Source: Photorhabdus khanii NC19 (GTDB taxonomy: Bacteria; Pseudomonadota; Gammaproteobacteria; Enterobacterales; Enterobacteriaceae). From it: 54,259 bases of DNA. Shown one piece after another: positions 1-7,963 of this stretch. Made by a program: the position numbers and the translations under genes. Under the pieces are notes generated by a model. That model worked only from the letters and a program-made list of their open reading frames with translations, was not told the origin of the DNA and did no database searches. The stretch lies in NCBI RefSeq assembly GCF_000517265.1, contig NZ_AYSJ01000013.1, positions 643,037 to 697,295 of the forward strand. Reading direction: 5' to 3'. Within the stretch, counting starts at the first letter, position 1, and each line of letters begins with the position of its first letter.

Positions 1-175
1 TCGAACAACCCGCCTATCCCCTAAATACCAACCGCAACTGGTCCGTTCTTTTATTTACGGGATTTACTTGGGGAAAAATTAGGGCCCCCCCCAACTCCAT
101 ATCTGGCATTTATAACTACTTACAAACCCACCTTTATTACCTAAAAACATAAAATTATCTAATTATTACTGTCTG

Positions 176-225
176 TCACTTCGGCTGTTTCGCCACTCAA
201 TATCAGGAGCCTATGAAACTTCTGT
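176..225 (-). pseudogene. 3' relic of a tail-fibre assembly gene
   Basis: Read on the minus strand this short stretch gives S-F-I-G-S-stop-Y-stop-V-A-K-Q-P-K-stop. That lines up with the C-terminus of the assembly protein ending at 3484 (S-L-V-P-D-V-K-W-P-E-Q-P-K-stop). It lies directly downstream of the first fibre gene, where the other fibre genes have a full assembly gene, so most of the gene has probably been deleted. The preceding 175 bases hold a run of eight C and nothing I recognise. Confidence 0.6.
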
Positions 226-251
226 CTCTAAAGAGTACTTTTGTTCTGTCA

Positions 252-1001
252 TTATGCTGCTCTCACAATGTAGTTAAATGCGATGTTGCGGGGGCGATTC
301 TCTGAGGCTACAGGAACAACCCTTGCCGCGTTGAATCCAAAGCCGTATGGAGTATCCGTGTTAGAATTATTTACCGATTTGAAACTGCCATCTGTAGCTA
401 TTCCAAGAACTTGACTAGCATAAAAAGCGCCTCTTATTGCCAAATGATAGTTTGATGCTATCGTGCCAGCGAACGAACCCTCAATATTTCTGATAGCATC
501 GCCCTGAGGAGTTAGAATTCTACGGCCACTATCAACACCTCGGCTATCATCCCAACCTCGAATAAATTCCCCTCTTAAATCAGGTAACTTACCATCAGGA
601 TAAGCTTCTGCTAATTTCGGAAATTTCGATTTATCAAAGAGCGCACCATTACACTGCAACCACCCAGCTGGTGGTATCACAGTCGGCCAGGGAACAGGAA
701 CACCTACAGGAAGGTTAGAGATATTTGAAATTTTCTGCTCTAACGCTCTATTTAATTGTGCAGTGAGTTTAGCTATATCGCCATCATCCAAAACATCATC
801 ACTAGATTGTTCCGCAATAAAATTAGCCACCACCGAGGTTATTGTCGATGATTGACGTAATGCTTTATTTAATACAGGAATAGAAATATTCTCTGGTGGA
901 AACCCTGACTGCAAACTTTGACTTTCTTCATATCTTTCTTGGCTAATTCTATTAGCATTATTACTAATAGAAAAAGCCTTAAAATCATTCTTGTGACTCA
1001 T
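252..1001 (-). CDS. Phage tail-fibre/collar protein (fibre paralogue 1)
   Basis: A 249-residue fibre protein. Residues 1-90 are the attachment module shared by all five fibres here (KNDFKAFSI..NNAN, LNKALRQSSTI, DDGDIAKLTAQLN). Residues about 97-150 form a phage tail-collar domain (PVPWP, PPAGWLQCNG, LPDLRGEFIRGWD), and the C-terminus has the collar-type ending RVVPVASENRPRN. Such proteins trimerise as the receptor-binding tip of phages or R-type tailocins. The start is supported by an AAGGAAG-like ribosome site. No intact assembly gene follows, only a 3' relic, so folding may depend on a chaperone from a neighbouring cassette (inference). Confidence 0.85.
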   Translation of the reverse strand: MSHKNDFKAFSISNNANRISQERYEESQSLQSGFPPENISIPVLNKALRQSSTITSVVANFIAEQSSDDVLDDGDIAKLTAQLNRALEQKISNISNLPVGVPVPWPTVIPPAGWLQCNGALFDKSKFPKLAEAYPDGKLPDLRGEFIRGWDDSRGVDSGRRILTPQGDAIRNIEGSFAGTIASNYHLAIRGAFYASQVLGIATDGSFKSVNNSNTDTPYGFGFNAARVVPVASENRPRNIAFNYIVRAA

Positions 1002-1397
1002 ATACCTTCCTTAAATTAAATGATGTTATAATCAATATATTGAATTATTGCAAAATAACCTCCCTGCAATTCATACCAATCAAAGTCTAGTCCAGAAAAA
1101 GAATAATACGGTATCCTTATTGCTTATAAGGTTAACTGTTTTTATATAATTGGCAGCAATAAGTAATTCAATATTTTGAAGTCGAAAACATACCACAAAT
1201 TTATATTTAATATCTGAAAACTATTTTTCGTTAATTTTCACCAAGCATTTATGGCTGATTTTTTATTCCTGTAATTTTGTTAAAGTAAAAGACAATTGGG
1301 AGAATTTACTTATTCTCCCTTTATTCGACACCAATTTAAGCCTATTGACTACAAAAGTTAAGATTATAATTTACATTATAAACTATATCTATAAAAA
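1002..1397. other. Fibre cassette leader, no gene
   Basis: AT-rich non-coding leader of fibre 1. On the minus strand at about 1081-1096 it has a form of a motif shared by the leaders of fibres 3, 4 and 5 (consensus ACTAGACTATGATTG). Its TATGAT-like core could be a -10 box about 85 bases upstream of the start codon. The leaders resemble one another over about 200 bases, so each cassette seems to have been copied with its own promoter. No other feature is seen. Confidence 0.45.
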
Positions 1398-1925
1398 CTA
1401 GTTTTCTAACAGAGAGTGAGATCGCTTACTAATATCTAAAATCCTACTCATATAATAAGCATCAGCATATTGACCATTGCGAAAAGCGTAACGTTTAGCT
1501 GTTCCTTCAATCTCAAACCCAAATTTCTTATATAATGCAATTGCAGCATGATTGTCTGTATACACCTCCATCTCTATACGTTCAATATTCAACCAATTAT
1601 CACACATATTGAGCATAGCTTTCATCAATTCACTGCCAATACCGCGCCCCTGATAATCAGCATGTACCCCCATACCAAAAGTAGCAATATGGCGACGCCG
1701 CAAGAGCTGGCATATTTCTATACTCATCTGACCCACAATTTTCCCATCAATACAAGCAACTAAACAGAAACACCCCTCAGCAATATTCGTAATACGCTTC
1801 GCCCATGTTTCCAGAGAAGGATAGGGTAACTGCAAAGTATCACAGTAAACTTGCAGGTTAGCGTATAACTGATGAACTTGTTCACAATCGCCTTCTTCAA
1901 TATGGCGAATCATTATATCCTTCAT
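1398..1925 (-). CDS. aaaT: GNAT acetyltransferase, AaaT/YhhY-like
   Basis: A 175-residue single-domain GNAT acetyltransferase. The acetyl-CoA loop is YQGRGIG at residues 91-97, followed by the typical C-terminal half (CDNWL, IERIEMEVYTDN, ALYKKFGFEIEGT). The sequence closely follows E. coli YhhY/AaaT, an L-amino-acid N-acyltransferase, including the VYC.TLQ.P.PS segment near residue 27. The ATG at 1925 has AGGAG eight bases upstream. It is an ordinary housekeeping-type gene inside a fibre array, probably caught between two fibre cassettes. The exact substrate cannot be read from sequence. Confidence 0.82.
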   Translation of the reverse strand: MKDIMIRHIEEGDCEQVHQLYANLQVYCDTLQLPYPSLETWAKRITNIAEGCFCLVACIDGKIVGQMSIEICQLLRRRHIATFGMGVHADYQGRGIGSELMKAMLNMCDNWLNIERIEMEVYTDNHAAIALYKKFGFEIEGTAKRYAFRNGQYADAYYMSRILDISKRSHSLLEN

Positions 1926-1929
1926 TTAA

Positions 1930-2067
1930 AAACTCCTGACTTTTAATTTGAGCATTAAGACTAACATAGATATTTTGCGGGAAGTATGGGAAAGTGCTGA
2001 TGAGCCAGATCCAGCCGAGGGATTCAAAATTGAATTTTCCGAATTTTTATTATCCATATATAAATAG
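1930..2067 (+). pseudogene. Unidentified reading-frame fragment
   Basis: An open plus-strand frame with no ATG ends at a TAG at 2065. It encodes an acidic, protein-like C-terminus (ILREVWESADEPDPAEGF, then KIEFSEFLLSIYK). Its amino-acid content is more protein-like than that of the surrounding AT-rich DNA, so it may be the 3' end of a lost gene. I do not recognise the family. The rest of the gap, to 2233, shows nothing else. Confidence 0.3.
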
Positions 2068-2233
2068 CCATGGAAAATTATCAATAGATTACTCTATTTA
2101 TTAAAAAGCTGTTCCATTGGGTAAACTATCTTCTCCTGCTATATTGTTTACCCTTTGGAGGAATATTACCTAAAAAATCTATAAAAAAACCAATTCTTTA
2201 ACCTTTATCACATTGTTAAGAAATATACCGGTA

Positions 2234-3088
2234 TTAAAAGCCCCAAGCGTACCAGACACATCTTGACCCAACTACCGGTCCAAACTCTTTAGAGTTGCGA
2301 CTCAGGGTGCCAAGATTTGCCGCAGAGAAGCCTGATAGTTGAATATTATTTATTTGCCAAATTGCTGTAGTAATTCCACCAGCGCTATCTTGCTGGCCAA
2401 CTATAATAACCTTTTGTGGAAAAGGAATTGGGAAATTAACCTGAGCATTAGGATTAGCATATGTAGTAACATCAGACATTCCCCACTGAAATATAATCCC
2501 AGTATCACCACATTTCCACCAACCATTCTCCGATTTTAAGATTGTATTTTTAGCTCCTCGGGTATTAATTTGGTGATCTATTTCTGCTTTAGCATATGAT
2601 CCTATATCCACGGCATTCAGACTGATATCCGAGCTTAACACCTTCCCATTCACTTTTCGGGTATTAGGTACTCTACTATCAATATTTTCACGCAATGAAT
2701 TTATTATTTCCTGAACAAGCTTTTGTGTAACCGCCAATGTGTCGCTATTGCCAATCACATTTGTAAGCTGAACAATGCCTTTTTGGGTTAACGAGGCATC
2801 TGGAACTTTTATTGTGGTTTTTTGTTCTAAAGCCCTATTTAATTGTGCGGTGAGTTTAGCTATATCCCCATCATCCAAAACATCATTACCAGATTGTGTC
2901 GCAATGAAATTAGCTACGACAGATGATATAATTGACGATTGACGCAATACTTTATTTAACAAATGAGTAGGAACATCATTTGTTGGAAACCCAGTCAGTA
3001 AATCCTTACTTTCTTCATATCTTCCCTGACTAGCTACATTAGCATTATTACCAATAGAAAAAGCCTTAAAATCATTCTTGGAACTCAT
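2234..3088 (-). CDS. Phage tail-fibre protein (fibre paralogue 2)
   Basis: A 284-residue fibre. Residues 1-92 are the shared attachment module. Residues about 98-165 are phage tail-fibre repeats (ASLTQKGIVQLTN, DTLAVTQKLVQEI, RKVNGKVLSSDISLNAVDIG). The C-terminal 100 residues begin NGWWKCGDTGIIFQWG and end VWYAWGF, which resembles the gp53-like C-terminal domain of P2/Mu-type fibres. The start lies behind an AAGGA ribosome site. No assembly gene follows; the downstream gap has only the unrelated fragment ending at 2067. It is probably a tip variant of a tailocin or prophage fibre. Confidence 0.83.
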   Translation of the reverse strand: MSSKNDFKAFSIGNNANVASQGRYEESKDLLTGFPTNDVPTHLLNKVLRQSSIISSVVANFIATQSGNDVLDDGDIAKLTAQLNRALEQKTTIKVPDASLTQKGIVQLTNVIGNSDTLAVTQKLVQEIINSLRENIDSRVPNTRKVNGKVLSSDISLNAVDIGSYAKAEIDHQINTRGAKNTILKSENGWWKCGDTGIIFQWGMSDVTTYANPNAQVNFPIPFPQKVIIVGQQDSAGGITTAIWQINNIQLSGFSAANLGTLSRNSKEFGPVVGSRCVWYAWGF

Positions 3089-3483
3089 ATAAAATCCTTA
3101 AATTAAATAATATTATTTTATAATTAATTCTAGTTCTGTTTAAGAACAGTGAGATATAAATTGCTGACAAAAATCATCGGCTTTACAGTAACGCTTTTCT
3201 AAATTAACCATACCTGAAGATTTCCACGATCAGAATCTTTGCAAAGACTCTGATCGTGCCTTAGGTACTCTATCAGATTAATTAAATATTCTTATAACTT
3301 ATAATGTTAAAAATTTCTTATGATTGATTACAATAAGCAACTCAATATCAAGAAATTATTCTCCTCTCCCCTCTATTATTTCTTACCACAAATTTTCCAT
3401 TTCAAATTCAAATCTGAATTTTTCAGTATCTGAACATCAACAAAATCATTATATAAACAGCCTGTCTATTCAGACCATTTTCA
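3089..3483. other. Inter-cassette spacer, no gene
   Basis: AT-rich spacer. It carries the 34-base palindrome listed separately and, at about 3456-3479, a degenerate form of the CCTG-TTTATT-CAGG hairpin found after the other assembly genes. The leader of fibre 2 has diverged from the other leaders and lacks the conserved CTAG-containing motif. Confidence 0.4.
3225..3258. repeat. 34-base near-perfect palindrome
   Basis: The two 17-base arms are complementary except for one A/G position, and there is no loop; the arm reads CACGATCAGA, then A, then TCTTTG. Neither side has a T-run, so it does not look like an ordinary intrinsic terminator. It sits between the fibre 2 leader and the end of the fibre 3 assembly gene. 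It could be a binding or recombination site, or the scar of a small element. Confidence 0.7.
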
Positions 3484-4017
3484 TTATTTCGGCTGCTCCG
3501 GCCACTTAACATCAGGGACCAATGAAATATCAACTCTGTTCAACATCACTCTATATTTCTTCCATGCTAATAAAGCCTCTTTTTCAGCTTCTGTAGCAAT
3601 ATCTAAATCAACAGCATCTTGTAGTGGCGTGACGATATTATTAACTTTAGTTAGTAACTGAGATTTCTCATATTCTGCTTTCTGTATTAATTCTTCTTTA
3701 GTCGCAACATAAAGTAATATTTTCTGACCGTCAAATATCCATTTCTCTTTGGTTTTTTCATCAAATCCTATGGGCACATTATTCTTATTAATTTCTGCGA
3801 CGGAAAAACCAAGTGGCGCAAGTTTAGATACATCAGTCGTTATTGCACGAATGAGACCCCTCGTATCATACATAATTTTTAATGTATCTATTGAAAATTG
3901 ACTTTGAGATCTATACCAATCATTGCCCTGCTTATCTTGAAGATAAAGTGCAAATTGAATAGCGTTTTCATTGTCAGGTATATATTGTTCAAATGGACCA
4001 ACATTTATTAAACTCAT
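3484..4017 (-). CDS. Tail-fibre assembly chaperone
   Basis: About 177 residues, of the caudoviral tail-fibre assembly type. The N-terminus reads MSLINVGPFEQYIPDNENAI. The C-terminus has the family pattern of an alpha-helical segment, then PLQDAVDLDIATEAE, LLAWKKYRVMLNRVDIS and a WPEQPK end. These proteins help the partner fibre trimerise. It follows fibre 3 with the stop and start almost overlapping: a TAATG junction allows an ATG at 4023, and a second ATG at 4017 has better GAGG spacing and was chosen. Translational coupling with fibre 3 is likely. Confidence 0.8.
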   Translation of the reverse strand: MSLINVGPFEQYIPDNENAIQFALYLQDKQGNDWYRSQSQFSIDTLKIMYDTRGLIRAITTDVSKLAPLGFSVAEINKNNVPIGFDEKTKEKWIFDGQKILLYVATKEELIQKAEYEKSQLLTKVNNIVTPLQDAVDLDIATEAEKEALLAWKKYRVMLNRVDISLVPDVKWPEQPK

Positions 4018-4022
4018 TATCA

Positions 4023-5726
4023 TTATCCTCGTACGATAGTGAACCATTGACCGTTACTAGAGAACTGCATAGGGCTAGAATAAAGCATCTCGGCAGAATC
4101 ATCTCCATCTCTGCTATAAATTTCAGCACCAAGACGGACGCCAGTAATATAATGATTCTCCGATTCTACTTTCGTATACTCTTCAATATTATTAGCAGAA
4201 GGTTTATTTAAGGTATTATATTCTTGAGCCCAAGGTGTCCATGGATTGTTATGAAACTGGCTGCGTGTGTATACCCGGCTGCTATTATAGACGAAATAGC
4301 GTTGAATGACCCCGGCCGCTTTCAATACAATAAGTGAACCCGCAAACGGTTCAGGGTAATTACTGCCATTTTTAGCATGAGCATTAGACTCTTGATAGTA
4401 AATTCCCGGTGTTTTGTAGCTATCTAAATTCGCACTACCACCTAAATTAATCGCCTGGTCAGCCAAGAGATCCTGAGAAGTAATATTGATATCCGCAGCT
4501 AAAGCTTTTCCATTTACTTTGCGGATCCCCGTAATATATCGAGCATCAGAGTCTGCTTTTGCATACGCTCCCACATCCTCAGCGGTAGGTTTATTTACCG
4601 CGTTATATTCTCTAATCCAAGGGGTCCATGGATTATCATGAAACTGGCTACGTGTATATATCCGGCTGCTGTTATAGACGAAATAACGTTGAATAACCCC
4701 GGCTGCTTTCAACACGACGAGCGAACCCGCGAACGGCTCAGGGTAATTACTGCCATTTTTAGCATGAGCATTAGATTCTTGATAATAAATCCCCGGTGTT
4801 TTGTAGCTATCCAAATTCGCACTACCACCTAAATTAATCGCCTGGTCAGCCAAGATATCCTGAGAAGTAATATTGATATCCTCAGCTAAAGCCTTTCCAT
4901 TTACTTTGCGGATCCCTGTAATATATCGAGCATCAGAATCTGCTTTTGTATATGCGCCAACATCTTCAGCAGTAGGTTTATTCACTGCGTTATATTCTCT
5001 AACCCAAGGGGTCCATGGATTATCATGAAATTGGCTGCGTGTATATACCCGACTGCTGTTATAGACGAAATAACGTTGAACGACCCCAGCCGCTTTCAAT
5101 ACAATAAGCGAACCCGCGAACAGCTCAGGATAATTATTGCCACTTTGAGCACTAGAATTATACTCTTGATAATAAATTCCTGGTGTTTTGTAATTATCCA
5201 AATCCGCATTATTACCTAAATTAATCGCCTGCCCAGCAAAGATATCCTGAGAAGTAATATTGATATCCTCAGCTAACACTTTCCCGTTCACTTTTCGTGT
5301 GCTGTGTACCTTAGCATTAATATTGTCGCGTAATGAATTTATTATTTCCTGAATAAGCTTTTGCGTAACAGCTAATGTGTCACTATTACCCAACACATCG
5401 GTAAGCTGAACAACGCCTTTTTGTGTTAATGAGGCATTTGGAACTTTTGTTGTGATTTCTTTTTCTAAAGCCCTGTTTAATTGCTCGGTGAGTTTAGCGA
5501 TATCACCATTATCTAAAACATCATCTCCAGATTGCGTCGCGATAAAATTAGCTATCATAGATGCTATTGTCGACGATTGACGTAATACCTTGTTTAACAG
5601 ATCAGCAGGAATATCATTTAGCGTAAATCCAGTCTGCAAGCTCTGGTTTCCCTCATAATTTCCCTGACTCACTACATTAGCATTATTACCAATAGAAAAA
5701 GCCTTAAAATCATTCTTGGCACTCAT
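4023..5726 (-). CDS. Tail-fibre protein with three pyocin-knob-like repeats (paralogue 3)
   Basis: A 567-residue fibre, the longest of the array. Residues 1-92 are the attachment module and 98-143 tail-fibre repeats. Three near-identical 129-residue units then follow from about 144, 273 and 402. Each begins with RKVNGKxLAxDINITSQD, continues through YKTPGIYYQE and PFAGSLxVLKAAGV, and ends at NPWTPWxREYN and a collar-like DVGAY.KADSDARYI linker. The core resembles the knob domain of R-type pyocin fibres. The last 35 residues form a separate tip (GAEIYSRDGDD to WFTIVRG). The 387-base DNA repeats are so similar that unit number could change by recombination (inference). Confidence 0.87.
   Translation of the reverse strand: MSAKNDFKAFSIGNNANVVSQGNYEGNQSLQTGFTLNDIPADLLNKVLRQSSTIASMIANFIATQSGDDVLDNGDIAKLTEQLNRALEKEITTKVPNASLTQKGVVQLTDVLGNSDTLAVTQKLIQEIINSLRDNINAKVHSTRKVNGKVLAEDINITSQDIFAGQAINLGNNADLDNYKTPGIYYQEYNSSAQSGNNYPELFAGSLIVLKAAGVVQRYFVYNSSRVYTRSQFHDNPWTPWVREYNAVNKPTAEDVGAYTKADSDARYITGIRKVNGKALAEDINITSQDILADQAINLGGSANLDSYKTPGIYYQESNAHAKNGSNYPEPFAGSLVVLKAAGVIQRYFVYNSSRIYTRSQFHDNPWTPWIREYNAVNKPTAEDVGAYAKADSDARYITGIRKVNGKALAADINITSQDLLADQAINLGGSANLDSYKTPGIYYQESNAHAKNGSNYPEPFAGSLIVLKAAGVIQRYFVYNSSRVYTRSQFHNNPWTPWAQEYNTLNKPSANNIEEYTKVESENHYITGVRLGAEIYSRDGDDSAEMLYSSPMQFSSNGQWFTIVRG
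4137..5297 (-). repeat. Three tandem 387-base intragenic repeats
   Basis: Three in-frame direct repeats inside fibre 3, with a period of 129 codons. Units 2 and 3 differ at few positions; unit 1 is more diverged. The high identity points to recent amplification or ongoing gene conversion. Copy number could vary between strains and would lengthen or shorten the fibre in whole-domain steps. Confidence 0.85.
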
Positions 5727-6023
5727 ATATACTCCTTAAATTAAATAGCATTATTCACAACCAATATGTTTAATAATTATTAAAGCAATCCTTCATAATT
5801 TACGGCAATCATAGTTTAGTTCATAAAAACAATAATAAAATGTTCTTATAACTTAGAAGAATAATTATTTTTGTATAATTAGAATAAATAAACAACCAAA
5901 CAAATCGCAACCAGAAATATATCCAAGCCATTTATATTAATCACATGAAATTATTCCCTCCATTTCATATATCAGACTGAATTTTTCGGTATCATAATTA
6001 CAACAGCAATAAAGTATTGTATG
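5727..6023. other. Fibre cassette leader, no gene
   Basis: Leader of fibre 3. On the minus strand at about 5806-5824 it carries the conserved GAACTAAACTATGATTG motif with a TATGAT core, a candidate -10 box. An AGGAG ribosome site lies just before the fibre start. No gene is seen. Confidence 0.45.
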
Positions 6024-6047
6024 AATGGCCTGTTTATTCAGGCCATT
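6024..6047 (-). terminator. Stem-loop after assembly gene
   Basis: A perfect 9-bp stem, AATGGCCTG against CAGGCCATT, with the loop TTTATT, lies just downstream of the assembly gene ending at 6052. Related hairpins follow the other two assembly genes (about 3456-3479 and 7377-7396). That repetition suggests a conserved cassette terminator, although the T-run on the minus side is poor. Confidence 0.55.
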
Positions 6048-6051
6048 TTCA

Positions 6052-6474
6052 TTATTTTGGCTCTTCAGGCCATTCAATATCAGGCGCCTGCTTAATATCG
6101 GTCCTATTCAACATCACTCTATATTTCTTCCATGATAATAAAACCTCTTTTTCAGCTTCTGTTGCAATACCTAAATCAACTGCATCTTGTAGTGGCGCTA
6201 TTTGTTCACTAGCCCCTAGAATAAGTTGTTGTTTTTTATTTTTAGCATATTGCTGCAACTCTTCTTTTGTTGCTGGAGGAATATCCGCCCATTCCAGTAA
6301 ACCATTTTCACCTGCTATACGATATTTTCCTTCTGGTGCATTATTCGCGGCATATTCTTGATAAATATCATCACTAACTTCTATAATATCATCGGGCAAC
6401 GAACCAGAAGCAATATAATTTTGTTTCAATTCTATAGGGTAGAATGCATTTGTTTTTGCACTATAGTAATACAT
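6052..6474 (-). CDS. Tail-fibre assembly chaperone
   Basis: A 140-residue protein of the tail-fibre assembly family. It starts with MYYYSAKTNAFYP, typical of these proteins, and ends in the shared C-terminal block (ASEQIAPLQDAVDLG, LLSWKKYRVMLNRTDI, PDIEWPEEPK). A longer upstream frame to 6540 exists but would run back into the fibre 4 gene. The ATG at 6474 lies two bases after the fibre 4 stop and gives the family N-terminus, so it was chosen. It probably acts on fibre 4. Confidence 0.82.
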   Translation of the reverse strand: MYYYSAKTNAFYPIELKQNYIASGSLPDDIIEVSDDIYQEYAANNAPEGKYRIAGENGLLEWADIPPATKEELQQYAKNKKQQLILGASEQIAPLQDAVDLGIATEAEKEVLLSWKKYRVMLNRTDIKQAPDIEWPEEPK

Positions 6475-6476
6475 AA

Positions 6477-7055
6477 TTAATATCCTATCGCTAAATATCT
6501 CACTAAACAATTTGCTAAAGATCCTGTACCATCTCTGCACGTTAGAATAAATTGGCTCGCAGAGACGGCAAAAGCAGCAACACCAAGCCCGTAATTACCG
6601 AAACTGGAATATGTTGCAACAATCTGGCCGCAAGCATTAGGAAATGGAATCGTAAAATTTCTGTAATCATTTTCACTCATTGAGCCATTTGCTTGACCCC
6701 ACTGAATAATTATTCCAGTATCACCGCATTTCCACCATCCATTTATTGAGAGCAGCGCTTTACTCCTATCAAATTCTGTTTTGATTTTTTGTCCCAAAGC
6801 TTTATTTAATTGTGCGGTAAGTTTGGTTATATCACCATCATCAAGAACATTATCACCAGATTGTGTCGCAATAAAATTAGCAACTACAGACGATATCGTT
6901 GACGACTGACGTAACGCCTTATTTAATACATGAATGGGAATATTCTCTGGTGGAAACCCAGTCTGCAAACTCTGACTTTCTTCATATCTTTCTTGATTTA
7001 TTACATTAGCGTTATTACTAACAGAGAAAGCTTTAAAATCATTCTTAGGACTCAT
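6477..7055 (-). CDS. Short phage tail-fibre protein (fibre paralogue 4)
   Basis: A 192-residue fibre. Residues 1-92 are the shared attachment module. After a very short linker (KTEFDRSKALLS) comes a gp53-like C-terminal domain beginning NGWWKCGDTGIIIQWG and ending LVRYLAIGY, related to that of fibre 2. It lacks the tail-fibre repeats seen in paralogues 2, 3 and 5, so the attachment module is joined almost directly to the tip. Start behind a GAGGT-type ribosome site. Coupled to the assembly gene at 6474. Confidence 0.83.
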   Translation of the reverse strand: MSPKNDFKAFSVSNNANVINQERYEESQSLQTGFPPENIPIHVLNKALRQSSTISSVVANFIATQSGDNVLDDGDITKLTAQLNKALGQKIKTEFDRSKALLSINGWWKCGDTGIIIQWGQANGSMSENDYRNFTIPFPNACGQIVATYSSFGNYGLGVAAFAVSASQFILTCRDGTGSLANCLVRYLAIGY

Positions 7056-7376
7056 ATATACCTCTTAAATTAAGTAATATTATTGCATAAGAAACAGACT
7101 AAATTATTGCAAAGATGATCCCTCTAAATTTTCATTGATAATAGTCTAGTTCATAAAAATAATAATGAGATTTTTTATGACTAAAAGGATTAACTATTTT
7201 TGTATAACTGATAGCAATAAACAACCCAACACATTACAAACACAAACACCCTAAAATTAATTATATTCAACATCCGAAATTATTCTTATCGATCTCTTTC
7301 ATTTCTCTCTACAATTTTTATCTAAGTTTAATTTTTCAGTATCTTAACACTCTTATCAACAAAACCACGGTAAAAA
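7056..7376. other. Fibre cassette leader, no gene
   Basis: Leader of fibre 4. It has the conserved GAACTAGACTATTAT motif on the minus strand at about 7134-7152 and the TTGCTATCAGTTATAC segment further upstream, both shared with neighbouring leaders. No gene is seen. Confidence 0.45.
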
Positions 7377-7396
7377 AGGCCTGTTTATTCAGGCTA
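7377..7396 (-). terminator. Stem-loop after assembly gene
   Basis: An AGCCTG / CAGGCC-type stem with the loop TTTATT or its complement, directly after the assembly gene ending at 7403. It is the same design as the hairpin at 6024-6047. Confidence 0.45.
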
Positions 7397-7402
7397 TTTT
7401 AG

Positions 7403-7954
7403 TTATTTTACCTGCTCCGGCCATTCAATATCAGGCGCCTGTGAAATATCTACCCGATTCAGTAATACCCTATATTTTTTCAAAACTGTTAACAGCGATT
7501 TTTCATCATCACTTGCCATACCTAGATCAATAGCATCTTGTAACGGAGCTATCTGTTTACTTACAATAAGTAGAAGTTGCTGCTTCTTATTTTCCGCATC
7601 GTTAATGCTGGTTTGCTGAATATCACTTTTCCATTTTTTTTCATTATCTTTCGAAATTAACCATTCTCCATCCCACTTATGATATTGCGAAGGTCTTGAC
7701 TGTTCAGTAAAACCATCAGGAATAATGACTTCTCTATTCTCCTGTGATTGCCCTGATACAATATCGTAAATTGTGACTCCCCTTTTATTCTCAACAAGCT
7801 CCCATTGCCCTGATTTTTCACATGGCCAAAATCCATCTTTAAATGGCGGTTGTATTCGTAAAGCATTCACCGGGGGTTCACTGTCCGGATTAGCATCAGC
7901 CGATCCAATAAATGGTCGATGTGGCTTAGTATTATCAAAATAATAATTTATCAT
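7403..7954 (-). CDS. Tail-fibre assembly chaperone
   Basis: A 183-residue tail-fibre assembly protein. The N-terminal half has the form usual for Enterobacterales phages (YYFDNTKPHRPFIGSADANP, FKDGFWPCEKSGQWELVEN, RPSQYHKWDGEWLIS). The C-terminal block (QIAPLQDAIDLGMASDDE, LLTVLKKYRVLLNRVDIS, PDIEWPEQVK) is shared with the other two assembly proteins here. It follows fibre 5 by nine bases and probably serves it. The different N-termini and common C-terminus mirror the modular fibres, consistent with cassette shuffling. Confidence 0.85.
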   Translation of the reverse strand: MINYYFDNTKPHRPFIGSADANPDSEPPVNALRIQPPFKDGFWPCEKSGQWELVENKRGVTIYDIVSGQSQENREVIIPDGFTEQSRPSQYHKWDGEWLISKDNEKKWKSDIQQTSINDAENKKQQLLLIVSKQIAPLQDAIDLGMASDDEKSLLTVLKKYRVLLNRVDISQAPDIEWPEQVK

Positions 7955-7963
7955 TGCTTTGTT

